This document shows, one piece after another, positions 23,813 through 32,612 of a stretch of DNA of 64,000 bases. Numbering within the stretch: the stretch's first letter is position 1; every line of letters starts with the position of its first letter. Source of the DNA: Caulobacterales bacterium (GTDB taxonomy: Bacteria; Pseudomonadota; Alphaproteobacteria; Caulobacterales; Caulobacteraceae); NCBI GenBank assembly GCA_019510435.1, contig JAEKKJ010000008.1, positions 337,290-401,289 on the forward strand. Direction: 5' to 3'. The notes below the pieces were generated by a model. It was not told the origin of the DNA and did no database searches. It saw only the letters and a list, made by a program, of their open reading frames with translations. The position numbers and the translations under genes were made by a program.

Positions 23813-25615
23813 ATGCCCCCTGCCGAAAAGCCCCCCCGCAAGCTCCGCTCGCGCGCCTGGTTCGACAATCCGGAGAACCCGGACATGACCGCGCTCTACC
23901 TCGAGCGCTACATGAACTACGGGATCAGCCTGGAGGAGCTGCAGTCCGACCGGCCGATCATCGGCATCGCCCAGACCGGCTCGGACCTCGCGCCCTGCAA
24001 CCGCCATCACCTGGTCCTGGCCCAGCGCGTCCGCGAGGGCATCCGCGAGGCCGGCGGCATCCCCATCGAGTTTCCCGTTCACCCGATCCAGGAGACCGGC
24101 AAGCGGCCGACCGCGGGCCTCGACCGCAACCTCGCCTACCTGGGCCTGGTGGAGCTGCTCTACGGCTATCCGATCGATGGCGTGGTGCTCACCATCGGCT
24201 GCGACAAGACCACGCCGGCCTGCCTGATGGCCGCGGCGACGGTGAACATCCCGGCCATCGCGCTCTCGGTGGGGCCGATGCTGAACGGCTGGCACGAGGG
24301 GCGGCGGACCGGGTCGGGCACCATCGTCTGGGAGGCGCGGCGCCGGCTGGCGGCGGGCGAGATCGACACCGCCGGCTTCATCCGGCTGGTGGCCTCGTCG
24401 GCGCCCTCCACCGGCTACTGCAACACCATGGGCACGGCCACGACCATGAACAGCCTGGCCGAGGCGCTGGGCATGCAGCTGCCGGGCTCGGCGGCCATCC
24501 CCGCGCCGCACCGGGACCGGCAGGAGATCTCCTGGCGCACGGGCCGGCGGATCGTGGACATGGTGCGCGAGGACCTGAAGCCGTCCGACATCCTGACCCG
24601 GCCGGCCTTCCTGAACGCGATCCGGGTCAATTCGGCCCTGGGCGGATCGACCAACGCGCCGATCCACCTCAACGCCCTGGCGCGGCACGTGGGCGTGGAG
24701 CTGGCCCTGGACGACTGGCAGACCTATGGCGAGGACGTGCCGCTGCTGGTCAACCTGCAGCCGGCCGGCGAGTACCTGGGCGAGGACTTCCACCGCGCCG
24801 GCGGCGTGCCGGCGGTGATCGGCCAGCTGATCGGCGCCGGGCTGATCGACGAGGCCTGCCTGACCGCCAGCGGCCGCACGGTGGGCGAGTGCTACCGGGG
24901 CGTGGCCATCGCCGACGAGGCCGTGATCCGGCCGTTCGCGCGGCCGCTGCTGGCCCGCGCTGGCTTCCGGGTGTTGAGCGGCAACCTGTTCGACGCGGCG
25001 ATCATGAAGACCAGCGTGATCTCCGAAGCCTTCCGGGCGCGCTACCTGTCCAACCCCGCGGACCCCGAAGCTTTCGAGGGGACCGCGGTCGTGTTCGACG
25101 GACCGGAGGACTATCACGCCCGCATCGACGACCCGGCGACCGGGGTCACCGAAGACAGCATCCTGATCATGCGCGGCGCCGGGCCGGTGGGCTATCCGGG
25201 CGCGGCGGAGGTGGTCAACATGCGCCCGCCGGCGCACCTGATCCGCCAGGGCGTCGAGGCGCTGCCGTGCCTGGGCGACGGGCGGCAGTCCGGCACCTCC
25301 GGCTCGCCCTCGATCCTCAATGCCGCGCCCGAGGCGGCGGTCGGCGGGGGCCTGGCCATCGTGCGCTCGGGCGACCGGGTCCGCGTGGACCTCAGGGCGT
25401 GCCGGGTGGACATGCTGGTGGATGCCGCCGAGCTGGACCGCCGCCGCGCGGCCCTGGTGCAGGCGGGGGGCTATCCGTTCCCGGCCCACCAGACGCCCTG
25501 GCAGGAGATCCAGCGCCGCGAGGTGGGGCAGCTGGACACCGGCGGCGTGCTGGAGGCCGCGGTGGGCTACCAGCGCCTGGCCCAGACCGTGGACCCGCCG
25601 CGGGACAACCATTGA
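23813..25615 (+). CDS. IlvD/Edd-family dehydratase, probable aldonate (e.g. xylonate/arabinonate) dehydratase
   Basis: I prefer the ATG at 23813 (600 residues) to the GTG-type extension at 23774. The [Fe-S] cysteines are in [23 protein letters not shown] and [28 protein letters not shown] and the C-terminal [20 protein letters not shown] are typical of the sugar-acid branch rather than IlvD itself. Length and motifs resemble Caulobacter XylD, which dehydrates xylonate to a 2-keto-3-deoxy acid. No other pentose genes are nearby, so the natural sugar acid is uncertain. The stop overlaps the TTG start of a FadR-type regulator. Confidence 0.85.
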   Translation: MPPAEKPPRKLRSRAWFDNPENPDMTALYLERYMNYGISLEELQSDRPIIGIAQTGSDLAPCNRHHLVLAQRVREGIREAGGIPIEFPVHPIQETGKRPTAGLDRNLAYLGLVELLYGYPIDGVVLTIGCDKTTPACLMAAATVNIPAIALSVGPMLNGWHEGRRTGSGTIVWEARRRLAAGEIDTAGFIRLVASSAPSTGYCNTMGTATTMNSLAEALGMQLPGSAAIPAPHRDRQEISWRTGRRIVDMVREDLKPSDILTRPAFLNAIRVNSALGGSTNAPIHLNALARHVGVELALDDWQTYGEDVPLLVNLQPAGEYLGEDFHRAGGVPAVIGQLIGAGLIDEACLTASGRTVGECYRGVAIADEAVIRPFARPLLARAGFRVLSGNLFDAAIMKTSVISEAFRARYLSNPADPEAFEGTAVVFDGPEDYHARIDDPATGVTEDSILIMRGAGPVGYPGAAEVVNMRPPAHLIRQGVEALPCLGDGRQSGTSGSPSILNAAPEAAVGGGLAIVRSGDRVRVDLRACRVDMLVDAAELDRRRAALVQAGGYPFPAHQTPWQEIQRREVGQLDTGGVLEAAVGYQRLAQTVDPPRDNH

Positions 25616-26325
25616 CCGCACCCCTCGCCACGCGGCTGAAGCGGCTGCACGACACGGTGGCCGACCGGCTGGGCGTGGCCATCGTCACCGGGGTCCACCA
25701 GCCCGGCGAGCTGCTGGAGAACGAGGTCCAGGCGAGCGAGCGTCTCAGCGTCTCGCGCTCGGCCTATCGCGAGGCGGTGCGGATGCTGGCGGCCAAGGGC
25801 CTCGTGGAGAGCCGCCCCAAGACCGGCACGCGGGTGAACCCCCGGCGGCGATGGAACCTGCTGGATCCGCAGGTGCTGGGCTGGATGTTCGAGGGCGAGG
25901 TGAGCCCCCAGTTCCTGCGCGACCTGTTCGAGCTGCGCCTGGTGGTGGAGCCGGCGGCGGCCGAGCTGGCGGCGCAGCGCCGCGACGCCGCGGACGTGGC
26001 CCGGATGGACGCGGCGCTGGACGAGATGGCGCGGCATGGGCTGGGCAAACCGGAGGGCCAGGCGGCCGACCAGCGATTCCACGACGCGATCCTGCAGGCG
26101 ACGCGCAACGAGACCCTGCTCACCCTGACCAGCACCATCGCCGCGGCGGTGAGCTGGACCACGCGCTACAAGCAGCGCAACGGCCAGCTGGGGCGCGATC
26201 CGCTGCCCGACCACCAGGCCGTGGGCCGCGCCATCGCCGGGGGCGACGCGGCCGGGGCCCGGGCGGCGATGACCGAGCTGGTCCGCCTGGCGCTGGCCGA
26301 CACCGAGCTTTCGCCGGCGGACTGA
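25612..26325 (+). CDS. FadR-type GntR-family transcriptional regulator
   Basis: The start is a TTG that overlaps the stop of the dehydratase gene (TTGA), giving 237 residues; the longer open frame through the dehydratase is a shadow. The winged helix-turn-helix is [20 protein letters not shown] with the wing at [14 protein letters not shown], followed by an FCD domain ([15 protein letters not shown], then [14 protein letters not shown]). Its coupling to the sugar-acid dehydratase suggests it senses an aldonate or keto-deoxy acid and represses this pathway. Sugar-acid regulators of this branch (UxuR/DgoR-like) have the same design. Confidence 0.87.
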   Translation: MTAPLATRLKRLHDTVADRLGVAIVTGVHQPGELLENEVQASERLSVSRSAYREAVRMLAAKGLVESRPKTGTRVNPRRRWNLLDPQVLGWMFEGEVSPQFLRDLFELRLVVEPAAAELAAQRRDAADVARMDAALDEMARHGLGKPEGQAADQRFHDAILQATRNETLLTLTSTIAAAVSWTTRYKQRNGQLGRDPLPDHQAVGRAIAGGDAAGARAAMTELVRLALADTELSPAD

Positions 26326-26364
26326 AGAGTTGCCGGCGGGGGCCGGTGGGGGCAGGAGAGGGCC

Positions 26365-26910
26365 ATGGGGCTTGGCGTCATCCTCCTGGCCGGTGGCCGC
26401 TCCGTCCGCATGGGCGAGGACAAGGCCGTCCTCGACTGGGGCGGGCGGCGCGCCGTGGACCGGCTGGCCGACCTGGCCGCGGTGCTGGGGGCCTCGCGGG
26501 TGCTCACCGCCGGCGGCGCGGACTACGGCCTGCCGCGCGTGGCGGACCTCGAAGCCGACGGCGGGCCGGTGGCGGGCCTGGCGGCGGCGATCGGGCCGCT
26601 GCGGCAGGCGGGCTGCGCGCGGGCCCTGGCGCTGGCGGTCGATGCGCCGACCCTGCGGCCCGAGGACCTCGCGCCGCTGCTGGCGTCGCCGTCGCCGGGG
26701 GCAGCCTTCGAGGGTCTGCACCTGCCGATGGTGTTCGACCTGGCCGCCGCGCCGGCCGAGGCGGCCGCCGGCTGGCCGCTGGCGCGGTTCGTGGAGCGGG
26801 CGGGCCTGGCGCGGCTGGCTTGCCCTGAGGCGGCGCGGCTGCGGCTGCGGGGCGCCAACACCCCCGAGGAACGGGCGCGGCTTCTCGACGCGCGCGATCC
26901 TGCTGAATAA
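26365..26910 (+). CDS. mobA: MobA-like molybdenum cofactor guanylyltransferase
   Basis: The 181-residue protein starts with the nucleotidyltransferase loop [20 protein letters not shown] (residues 6-25), followed by [12 protein letters not shown] and the metal-binding Asp in [14 protein letters not shown]. The length is slightly short but complete for MobA. It joins GMP to molybdopterin to make the bis-MGD cofactor needed by NasA-type nitrate reductases, which fits its place directly ahead of the nitrate genes. A MocA-type (CMP) role for the nearby IorAB enzyme is a less likely alternative. Confidence 0.8.
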   Translation: MGLGVILLAGGRSVRMGEDKAVLDWGGRRAVDRLADLAAVLGASRVLTAGGADYGLPRVADLEADGGPVAGLAAAIGPLRQAGCARALALAVDAPTLRPEDLAPLLASPSPGAAFEGLHLPMVFDLAAAPAEAAAGWPLARFVERAGLARLACPEAARLRLRGANTPEERARLLDARDPAE

Positions 26911-27011
26911 GCCGGCGCCGGCTGACTGCAGAAGCGGCGAACCACCCGCAAGCGTGGCTGTGGCGCCGAAAGATTTGGCATTCGGCCCGCCAAGCGCCGC
27001 TAGCAAACGGC

Positions 27012-27590
27012 ATGCGCGTCCTCGTGGTCGATCCCGATCCCGCCCGCGCCGCCTTGGTGGCGGAAGGGCTCGCGGGCGTCGACCCGCTGGAGGTGCGGCA
27101 CGTCGCGACCTTCGATCCGCGTGAAGCCCAGAGCTTCCAGCCGGATGTGATCGTCGTCGCCTCCGACAGCCCCGACCGCGACACCATCGAGAGCCTGCGC
27201 GAGGCCACGGCCGCCAATCCGCAGCCTGTGGTGATGTTCGTCGACCGCTCCGAGCCCGGCCTGGCCGAGGCGGCGGTGCGGGCCGGCGTCTCGGCCTATG
27301 TGGTCGACGGGCTCTCCAAGGCGCGCGTGCGCTCGGTGCTGGAGGTGGCCATGAGCCGCTTCCAGCTGATGAACCAGCTGCGCCAGGACCTGGAGAAGGC
27401 CAAGGCGGACCTGGCCTCGCGCAAGACCGTGGAACGGGCCAAGGCGCTCTTGATGAAGGAGCGGGGCCTGGACGAGGAGGCCGCCTACCGCCTGCTGCGC
27501 AAGCTTTCGATGGATACCGGCCGGCCGCTGGGCGCGGTGGCCGCGGACCTGCTGGCCTTCGCCGGCGTGCTGAAGGGGGAGGGGCCATGA
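27012..27590 (+). CDS. nasT: NasT-like ANTAR-domain antiterminator
   Basis: The protein has 192 residues with an N-terminal receiver-like domain (MRVLVVDPDPARAALVAEGL) in which the usual phosphate-accepting site is degenerate (VIVVASDSPDRD). A coiled linker follows (QLRQDLEKAKADLASRKTVE), then a C-terminal ANTAR RNA-binding domain (about 138-180: RAKALLMKERGLDEEAAYRL, then LRKLSMDTGRPLGAVAADLL). NasT binds paired hexaloop hairpins in nitrate-operon leaders and prevents termination. It overlaps nasS by four bases, and a leader with the expected elements follows nasS at 28786-28965. Confidence 0.92.
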   Translation: MRVLVVDPDPARAALVAEGLAGVDPLEVRHVATFDPREAQSFQPDVIVVASDSPDRDTIESLREATAANPQPVVMFVDRSEPGLAEAAVRAGVSAYVVDGLSKARVRSVLEVAMSRFQLMNQLRQDLEKAKADLASRKTVERAKALLMKERGLDEEAAYRLLRKLSMDTGRPLGAVAADLLAFAGVLKGEGP

Positions 27591-28693
27591 GCGCCGCACG
27601 ACTGCGCCTGGGCTTCATCGCCCTCAACGACGCCGCCAGCCTGATCGTCGCCGACGCCCGGGGGCTGTTCGCCGCCGAGGGGCTGGAGGTTGAGCTGGTG
27701 CGCGAGGTGTCGTGGGCGACGATCCGCGACAAGGTCAATGTCGGGGCCCTGCACGGCGCCCACATGCTGGCGCCCATGGCCCTGGCGACGGCGTTGGGCG
27801 CATCGGGCGCCGAGCCGGTCCCGCTGTCGGCCAGCTTCACCCTGAACCTGAACGGCCCGGCCATCACCCTGTCGTCGCGCCTGTCGGGCGCGCTGGCGCC
27901 GGACGGCGGGGCGGACGGCCTGGCGCGGCTCATCGCCCGGCGCCGCGCGGAGGGCGCGAGCCCGCTCACCCTGGCGGTGGTGTTCCCGTTCTCCTCGCAC
28001 GCCTACCTGCTGCGCGACTGGCTGGCGCGGGCCGGCGTCGACCCGGACCGCGACGTGCGCCTGACTGTGGCGCCGCCCTCCCGGATGACCGAGCTGCTGG
28101 TGAGCGGGGTGGTCGAAGGCTTCTGCGTCACCGAGCCCTGGGACTCCGCCGCGGTCGCCGCCGGGGCCGGGGTGATCGCCGCCCGGGGCGCGGCGCTCTG
28201 GCCGCGGACGCCGGACAAGGTGTTCGTCACCACCGAGGCCTGGGCCGACGCCCATCCGGACGCCCTGCAGGGCCTGCTGCGTGCGCTGCTGAAGGCGGCG
28301 GCCTGGGCCGACGCGCCGGAGAACCGCGCCGAGCTGGCCGCGATCCTGGCCCAGCCGCACTATGTGGACGCGAGCGCGGCGGTGATCGAGGCCTCGCTGG
28401 GCGGAATGGTGTTCCACGCCGAGGGGGCCAGCGCGCCCGCGCCGATCCACGCCGCCTGGCTCGCGGCCCAGATGATGCGCTGGGGGCATATCTCGGCCGA
28501 TGTCGACCTGGCCGGCCTGGCCCAACGGGTCTACCGGCCGGACCTCTACGCCACGGCGGCGACCGCGCTGGGCCTTTCCGCGCCGGCGCCGCTGGAGTCG
28601 CTGAAGGGGTTCAGCAGCGCGGGGGAATTCCGCCTGGCGGACGCGCATCGCCATGCCGCCCAGGCGCCGCTGAGCCGAGTCGCCGGCGGCTGA
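27587..28693 (+). CDS. nasS: NasS-like nitrate sensor (CmpA/NrtA family without signal peptide)
   Basis: The 368-residue protein belongs to the CmpA/NrtA periplasmic-binding family (LRLGFIALNDAASLIVADAR, HGAHMLAPMALATALG, SASFTLNLNGPAITLS, GFCVTEPWDSAAV) but lacks any export signal, so it is cytoplasmic. In the known two-component NasS-NasT system, NasS holds NasT inactive and releases it when nitrate or nitrite binds. It shares the start LGFIAL and the SxxxLNLNG segment with the exported NrtA encoded 1.7 kb downstream, showing a local duplication of transporter and sensor. ATGA coupling to nasT supports a paired function. Confidence 0.9.
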   Translation: MSAARLRLGFIALNDAASLIVADARGLFAAEGLEVELVREVSWATIRDKVNVGALHGAHMLAPMALATALGASGAEPVPLSASFTLNLNGPAITLSSRLSGALAPDGGADGLARLIARRRAEGASPLTLAVVFPFSSHAYLLRDWLARAGVDPDRDVRLTVAPPSRMTELLVSGVVEGFCVTEPWDSAAVAAGAGVIAARGAALWPRTPDKVFVTTEAWADAHPDALQGLLRALLKAAAWADAPENRAELAAILAQPHYVDASAAVIEASLGGMVFHAEGASAPAPIHAAWLAAQMMRWGHISADVDLAGLAQRVYRPDLYATAATALGLSAPAPLESLKGFSSAGEFRLADAHRHAAQAPLSRVAGG

Positions 28694-28785
28694 TCGCCCG
28701 TTTCTTGTGCGTTGCAGCAGAATTGGGCGCCTGCCAGCTGAACAGTTTCCGCCCATAACCGCGTTTTCGTATCGCATTGCACACA

Positions 28786-28855
28786 GCGGCCGTTGCCGGC
28801 CCGCACCGGCCGTGGCGCTCTCGGCGGGACAGCGCGGGACAACGACGTTCCGCGC
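28786..28855 (+). promoter_or_regulatory. ANTAR-type RNA leader hairpins of the nitrate operon
   Basis: The clearest element is a nine-base-pair stem at 28832-28855 (GCGCGGGAC with GTTCCGCGC, one G-U) closing the six-base loop AACGAC. This has A at loop position 1 and G at position 4, as in ANTAR target hairpins. An upstream hairpin at 28786-28804 (GCGGCC with GGCCCGC, one bulged C) has the six-base loop GTTGCC, which keeps G4 but not A1; it is a candidate first hairpin. Both lie downstream of nasS and upstream of two terminators and the porin gene, the right place for NasT antitermination. Confidence 0.65.
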
Positions 28856-28876
28856 CGGCCGCTGACAGGCCGACGG

Positions 28877-28903
28877 GCGGGGACCGCTGTTCCCGCTTCT
28901 TTT
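28877..28903 (+). terminator. First terminator-like hairpin of the leader
   Basis: GCGGGGA and TTCCCGC pair over seven base pairs with a six-base loop (CCGCTG) and are followed by TTCTTTT. It could be an additional intrinsic terminator ahead of the stronger one at 28917, or part of the alternative RNA fold. Confidence 0.5.
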
Positions 28904-28916
28904 GCACACGGACACA

Positions 28917-28965
28917 GGCGTCCGCTCGGGGCTCTCCCAGCCCCGGCGGGCGCCTTTTTGTTTTT
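28917..28965 (+). terminator. Strong intrinsic terminator in the nitrate-operon leader
   Basis: GGCGTCCGC-T-CGGGGCT and AGCCCCG-GCGGGCGCC form a stem of about 16 base pairs (one G-U, one bulged T at 28926) with loop CTCCC, followed by TTTTTGTTTTT. It lies only 20 bases before the porin start codon and within no gene, so it would stop most transcripts unless an antiterminator acts. Together with the upstream hexaloop hairpin and nasST it indicates NasT-dependent antitermination. Confidence 0.85.
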
Positions 28966-28984
28966 CGGCATCGGGGGATAGCCA

Positions 28985-30409
28985 ATGAATCGATTGAGGG
29001 CCGGTTTCGCGGCCAGTGCGGCGGCGGCAGCCTTGGCCTGGGGCGGAACCGCCGCGGCCCAGGCCGCCGAGCCGCCGGCGCAGGCGACCGCGCCGCCGGA
29101 GGCCGACGGCCTCTCCGACGCGCCGACCGCTACGGCGCCGGTGGAAGCTGCGCCGGCGCCGCCGCCGGCAGCCGCGCCGCCGCGCGCCTTCGGCTCGCCG
29201 GGCGATGCGATCCTGGCCGGCAAGCTGATCTTCGAGGTGCGCGCCCGCTACGAATATGTGGACCAGAAGCGCACCGCGACCCTGACCAAGGCCGGCGAGG
29301 CCGCCACGGTGCGCACCCACCTCGGCTGGGAAAGCGGCGACTGGCACGGGCTGAAGGGCCTGGTGGAGCTGGAGGACGTGCGCCAGGTCGGCCCCGAGCA
29401 CTTCGCGGTCAATGTGCCCGGCGCGACGACCCCGCCGCTGAACGGAGCCGACAAGGCCCGCTATCCGCTGGTCAACGACCCGGACGTCACCGAGCTCAAC
29501 CGCCTGCAGCTCACCTGGACGCCCAGCGCCATGCTGCAGGCCACCATCGGCCGCCAGCGGATCCTGATCGACGACCAGCGCTTCGTCGGCAACGTCGGCT
29601 GGCGCCAGGACGAGCAGACGTTCGACGGGGTGCGCCTGGACGCGGCCTATGGGCGCTTCAAGCTGACCTACGCCTACATCAACCACGTCAACCGCATCCT
29701 GGGCGAGCTGAAGGACTGGAAGTCCGACAGCCACCTGGTGAACCTGACCTGGTCGCCGGCCGAGCAGCTGCGGCTGGAGGGCTTCGTCTACGCCCTGGAC
29801 TTCAGCAATTCGGCCGCCAATTCGTCGATCACCAAGGGGATCAAGGCCTCGGGCAAGACCTGGGTCGGCCTCTACCAGCTGGCCTACAACGCCACCTACG
29901 CCCGCCAGAGCGAGTACCGCCACAACACTACGCCGTACGACCTGGACTACTGGGGCGGCGACGTGGCCGGGACCTTCGACATCTGGACGGCCAAGGCCTC
30001 CTACGAGTCGCTGGAGGGCAACGGGACGCGGGGCTTCACCACGCCGCTGGCTACCACCCACGCCTTCCAGGGCTGGGCCGACGCCTGGGTGCAGCCGCTG
30101 GGCGGCAACAAGGGCTTCGTCGACGGGCTGAAGGACTTCAACCTGACCCTGAACGCCAAGCCGCGCTGGAAGTGGACCTATCTCTACAACCTCGACGCCC
30201 TGGTGCGCTGGCACCGCTTCGAGGACCAGCGGACCGGCGCCTATCTCGGCCGCGAGTGGGACGCCCAGGTCCAGGCGACGATCAACCCGCGCCTGACCGC
30301 GGCCGTGAAATACGCCGACTTCGAACGGGCCCGGACCGTGCCGCTGGGCACGGCCACGCCGCCCGCCGGCCGGACCAAGGTCTGGTTCACCCTCGAGTAC
30401 AAGCTGTGA
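28985..30409 (+). CDS. Alginate-export-type outer membrane porin, probable nitrate/nitrite porin
   Basis: The protein has 474 residues with a signal sequence (MNRLRAGFAASAAAAALAWG, cleavage near AQA) and a 35-residue Ala/Pro linker. The barrel that follows is of the alginate_exp type (FEVRARYEYVDQ ... NRLQLTWTPSAMLQATIGRQ, RILIDDQRFVG near 180-190, WFTLEYKL at the end). The family includes AlgE, but many members are general channels. Being the first gene after the NasT-controlled leader and immediately upstream of nrtA, it most likely lets nitrate or nitrite through the outer membrane. That role is inferred from position only. Confidence 0.82.
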   Translation: MNRLRAGFAASAAAAALAWGGTAAAQAAEPPAQATAPPEADGLSDAPTATAPVEAAPAPPPAAAPPRAFGSPGDAILAGKLIFEVRARYEYVDQKRTATLTKAGEAATVRTHLGWESGDWHGLKGLVELEDVRQVGPEHFAVNVPGATTPPLNGADKARYPLVNDPDVTELNRLQLTWTPSAMLQATIGRQRILIDDQRFVGNVGWRQDEQTFDGVRLDAAYGRFKLTYAYINHVNRILGELKDWKSDSHLVNLTWSPAEQLRLEGFVYALDFSNSAANSSITKGIKASGKTWVGLYQLAYNATYARQSEYRHNTTPYDLDYWGGDVAGTFDIWTAKASYESLEGNGTRGFTTPLATTHAFQGWADAWVQPLGGNKGFVDGLKDFNLTLNAKPRWKWTYLYNLDALVRWHRFEDQRTGAYLGREWDAQVQATINPRLTAAVKYADFERARTVPLGTATPPAGRTKVWFTLEYKL

Positions 30410-30426
30410 CGGAAGCGACGCCTCCC

Positions 30427-31701
30427 ATGACCAAGACCCAAGGCCTCACCCGCCGCGGCGCGCTCACCGCCGCCGCCGCCACCCTCGCCGCGGCCCGCGC
30501 CCTGCTGCCCACCGGCGCCTTTGCGGCCGGGCCCGGGCCGGAGGTGGCCAAGGCGCGGCTGGGCTTCATCGCCCTGACCGATTCCTCGCCGCTGATCATC
30601 GCCAAGGAGCGCGGCCTCTTCGCCAAGTACGGCATGCCCGACGTGGAGGTGCTGAAGCAGCCTTCGTGGGCCGGGGTGCGCGACAACCTGGTGCTGGGCT
30701 CGGCCGGCGGCGGCATCGACGGCTCGCACATCCTGACGCCGATGCCCTACCTCTTGGCCACGGGCCAGGCGACGGGCGGCAAGCCGCTGCCGATGAACAT
30801 CCTGGCCCGCCTGAACCTGAACGGCCAGGCGATCAGCGTCGGCAACGACCTGAAGACGGTGAAGGTCGGCCTCAACAGCGGCGGCGCCAAGGCCAAGTTC
30901 GCCCAGCTGAAGGCGGCCAACAACATCGGCAAGGTGGCCATGACCTTCCACGGCGGCACCCACGACCTTTGGCTCCGCTACTGGCTGGCGGCGGGCGGCA
31001 TCAACCCGGACGTGGACGTCTCCACCATCGTCATCCCGCCGGCCCAGATGGTCGCCAACCTGAAGGCCGGGACGCAGGACGCCTTCTGCGTGGGCGAGCC
31101 GTGGGGCGGCCAGACGGTGAACCAGAAGATCGGCTACACCGCCTGCCTGACCTCCGAGCTGTGGATGAACCACCCGGAGAAGGCGCTGGGCATGCGGGCC
31201 GACTGGGTCGCGGCCCACCCGCGCGCCGCCCAGGCCCTCACCATGGCCGTCATGGAAGCCCAGATGTGGTGCGACCAGATGGCCAACCGGCCGGCCATGT
31301 GCTCGATCGTCTCGGGCCGGCAGTACATCAACGTGCCGATCGGCGACATCCTGCCCCGCCTGCAGGGGACCATCGACTTCGGCGACGGCCGGACGGCGAA
31401 GGCCTCGCCGCACATCATGAAGTTCTGGGCCGACAACGCCTCGTTCCCCTTCAAGTCCCACGACCTGTGGTTCCTGACCGAGGACGTGCGCTGGGGGGTG
31501 CTGCCGCAGTCCACCAACAAGATGGCGCTGGTGAACCAGGTGAACCGCTCCGACATCTGGCGCGCCTCGGCCAAGGCCCTGGGCGTGGCCGCGCCGGCCG
31601 GCGACAGCCGCGGCGTGGAGAAGTTCTTCGACGGCAAGGTGTTCGATCCGGCCAACCCGTCGGCCTATCTGGCCAGCCAGCCCATCAAGAAGCTCGTTTG
31701 A
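30427..31701 (+). CDS. nrtA: Nitrate ABC transporter substrate-binding protein
   Basis: The 424-residue protein starts 18 bases after the porin stop. The N-terminus TRRGALTAAAATLAAARALL is a Tat-type signal, so the protein works in the periplasm. The mature part is CmpA/NrtA-like: LGFIALTDSSPLIIAKERGL, DGSHILTPMPYLLATGQ, NGQAISVGNDL, TFHGGTHDLWLRYWLAAGGI and DAFCVGEPWGGQTVN carry the known anion-site residues. It delivers nitrate to NrtB/NrtC. It is paralogous to the cytoplasmic NasS encoded upstream. Confidence 0.93.
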   Translation: MTKTQGLTRRGALTAAAATLAAARALLPTGAFAAGPGPEVAKARLGFIALTDSSPLIIAKERGLFAKYGMPDVEVLKQPSWAGVRDNLVLGSAGGGIDGSHILTPMPYLLATGQATGGKPLPMNILARLNLNGQAISVGNDLKTVKVGLNSGGAKAKFAQLKAANNIGKVAMTFHGGTHDLWLRYWLAAGGINPDVDVSTIVIPPAQMVANLKAGTQDAFCVGEPWGGQTVNQKIGYTACLTSELWMNHPEKALGMRADWVAAHPRAAQALTMAVMEAQMWCDQMANRPAMCSIVSGRQYINVPIGDILPRLQGTIDFGDGRTAKASPHIMKFWADNASFPFKSHDLWFLTEDVRWGVLPQSTNKMALVNQVNRSDIWRASAKALGVAAPAGDSRGVEKFFDGKVFDPANPSAYLASQPIKKLV

Positions 31702-31715
31702 GGAGGAGGACGCCC

Positions 31716-32603
31716 ATGAGCCTGCCCGCGCTCTCGGACGAGGCGGCGCCGCGCAGCGGCGCGCCGGCGCAGATCGTCCCGCTGCCGCGCCCGCCCGCGG
31801 TCCGCCGCCGGGCCGCGGCCGTGGCCCGCGCCGCGGCGGCGCACGTGCTGCCGCCGCTGCTGACCCTGGCCGCCGTGCTGCTGGTCTGGCAGGTGGTGAC
31901 CTCGCAGAACCCGGCCGGCCTGCCATCGCCGACCGCCATCTGGCGCGACAGCCGCGAGCTGATCCTGGACCCGTTCTTCGACCGGGGCGGGGTGGACAAG
32001 GGCCTGTTCTGGCATGCCCTCACCAGCCTGCGCCGGGTGGCGGTGGGCTTCAGCCTGGCGGCGGTGGTCGGCGTGGCGTTGGGCGTGCTGGTGGGGTCCA
32101 GCAAGATGGCCCACCGCGGTCTGGACCCGATCTTCCAGGTCCTGCGCACCGTGCCGCCGCTGGCCTGGCTGCCGATCTCGCTGGCGGCCCTGCACGAGGC
32201 CCAGCCCTCGGCCCTGTTCGTGATCTTCATCACCGCCATCTGGCCGATCGTGATCAACACGGCCGTCGGCGTGCGCAACATTCCGCAGGACTACGTCAAC
32301 GTCGGCCGGGTGCTGCGTCTCTCGCCGCTGGAGTATTTCGTCACCATCCTGCTGCCGGCGGCGACGCCCTACATCTTCACCGGCCTGCGGATCGGCGTCG
32401 GGATGAGCTGGCTGGCCATCGTCGCCTCCGAGATGCTGCTGGGCGGCGTGGGCGTCGGCTTCTTCATCTGGGACCAGTACAACGCGTCCCGCATCTCCGA
32501 CATCGTCGTGGCCCTGGTGTGGGTCGGCCTGGTGGGCTTCGCGCTCGACCGGCTGGTCGCGCTCCTGGGCCGTATCGTCTCCCGCGGCGCGGCCGCGAGC
32601 TAG
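31716..32603 (+). CDS. nrtB: Nitrate ABC transporter permease
   Basis: The protein has 295 residues with about six membrane segments. The permease EAA-loop region is VRNIPQDYVNVGRVLRLSPL followed by ILLPAATPYIFTGLRIGVGM. This is the SsuC/TauC/NrtB branch of binding-protein-dependent permeases. It has a strong GAGGAGGAGG ribosome site and lies 14 bases after nrtA and 9 bases before nrtC. Confidence 0.93.
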   Translation: MSLPALSDEAAPRSGAPAQIVPLPRPPAVRRRAAAVARAAAAHVLPPLLTLAAVLLVWQVVTSQNPAGLPSPTAIWRDSRELILDPFFDRGGVDKGLFWHALTSLRRVAVGFSLAAVVGVALGVLVGSSKMAHRGLDPIFQVLRTVPPLAWLPISLAALHEAQPSALFVIFITAIWPIVINTAVGVRNIPQDYVNVGRVLRLSPLEYFVTILLPAATPYIFTGLRIGVGMSWLAIVASEMLLGGVGVGFFIWDQYNASRISDIVVALVWVGLVGFALDRLVALLGRIVSRGAAAS

Positions 32604-32612
32604 GAGTCCTTC

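Noticed and set aside
28694..28785. Sigma-54 promoter for the nitrate operon
   Set aside because: I looked for a GG-N10-GC pair in the TGGCAC/TTGC context upstream of the leader and found no convincing match.
27485..30214. A 909-residue minus-strand open frame across nasS and the porin
   Set aside because: It is a high-G+C antisense shadow without motifs or ribosome site; the plus-strand genes are clear.
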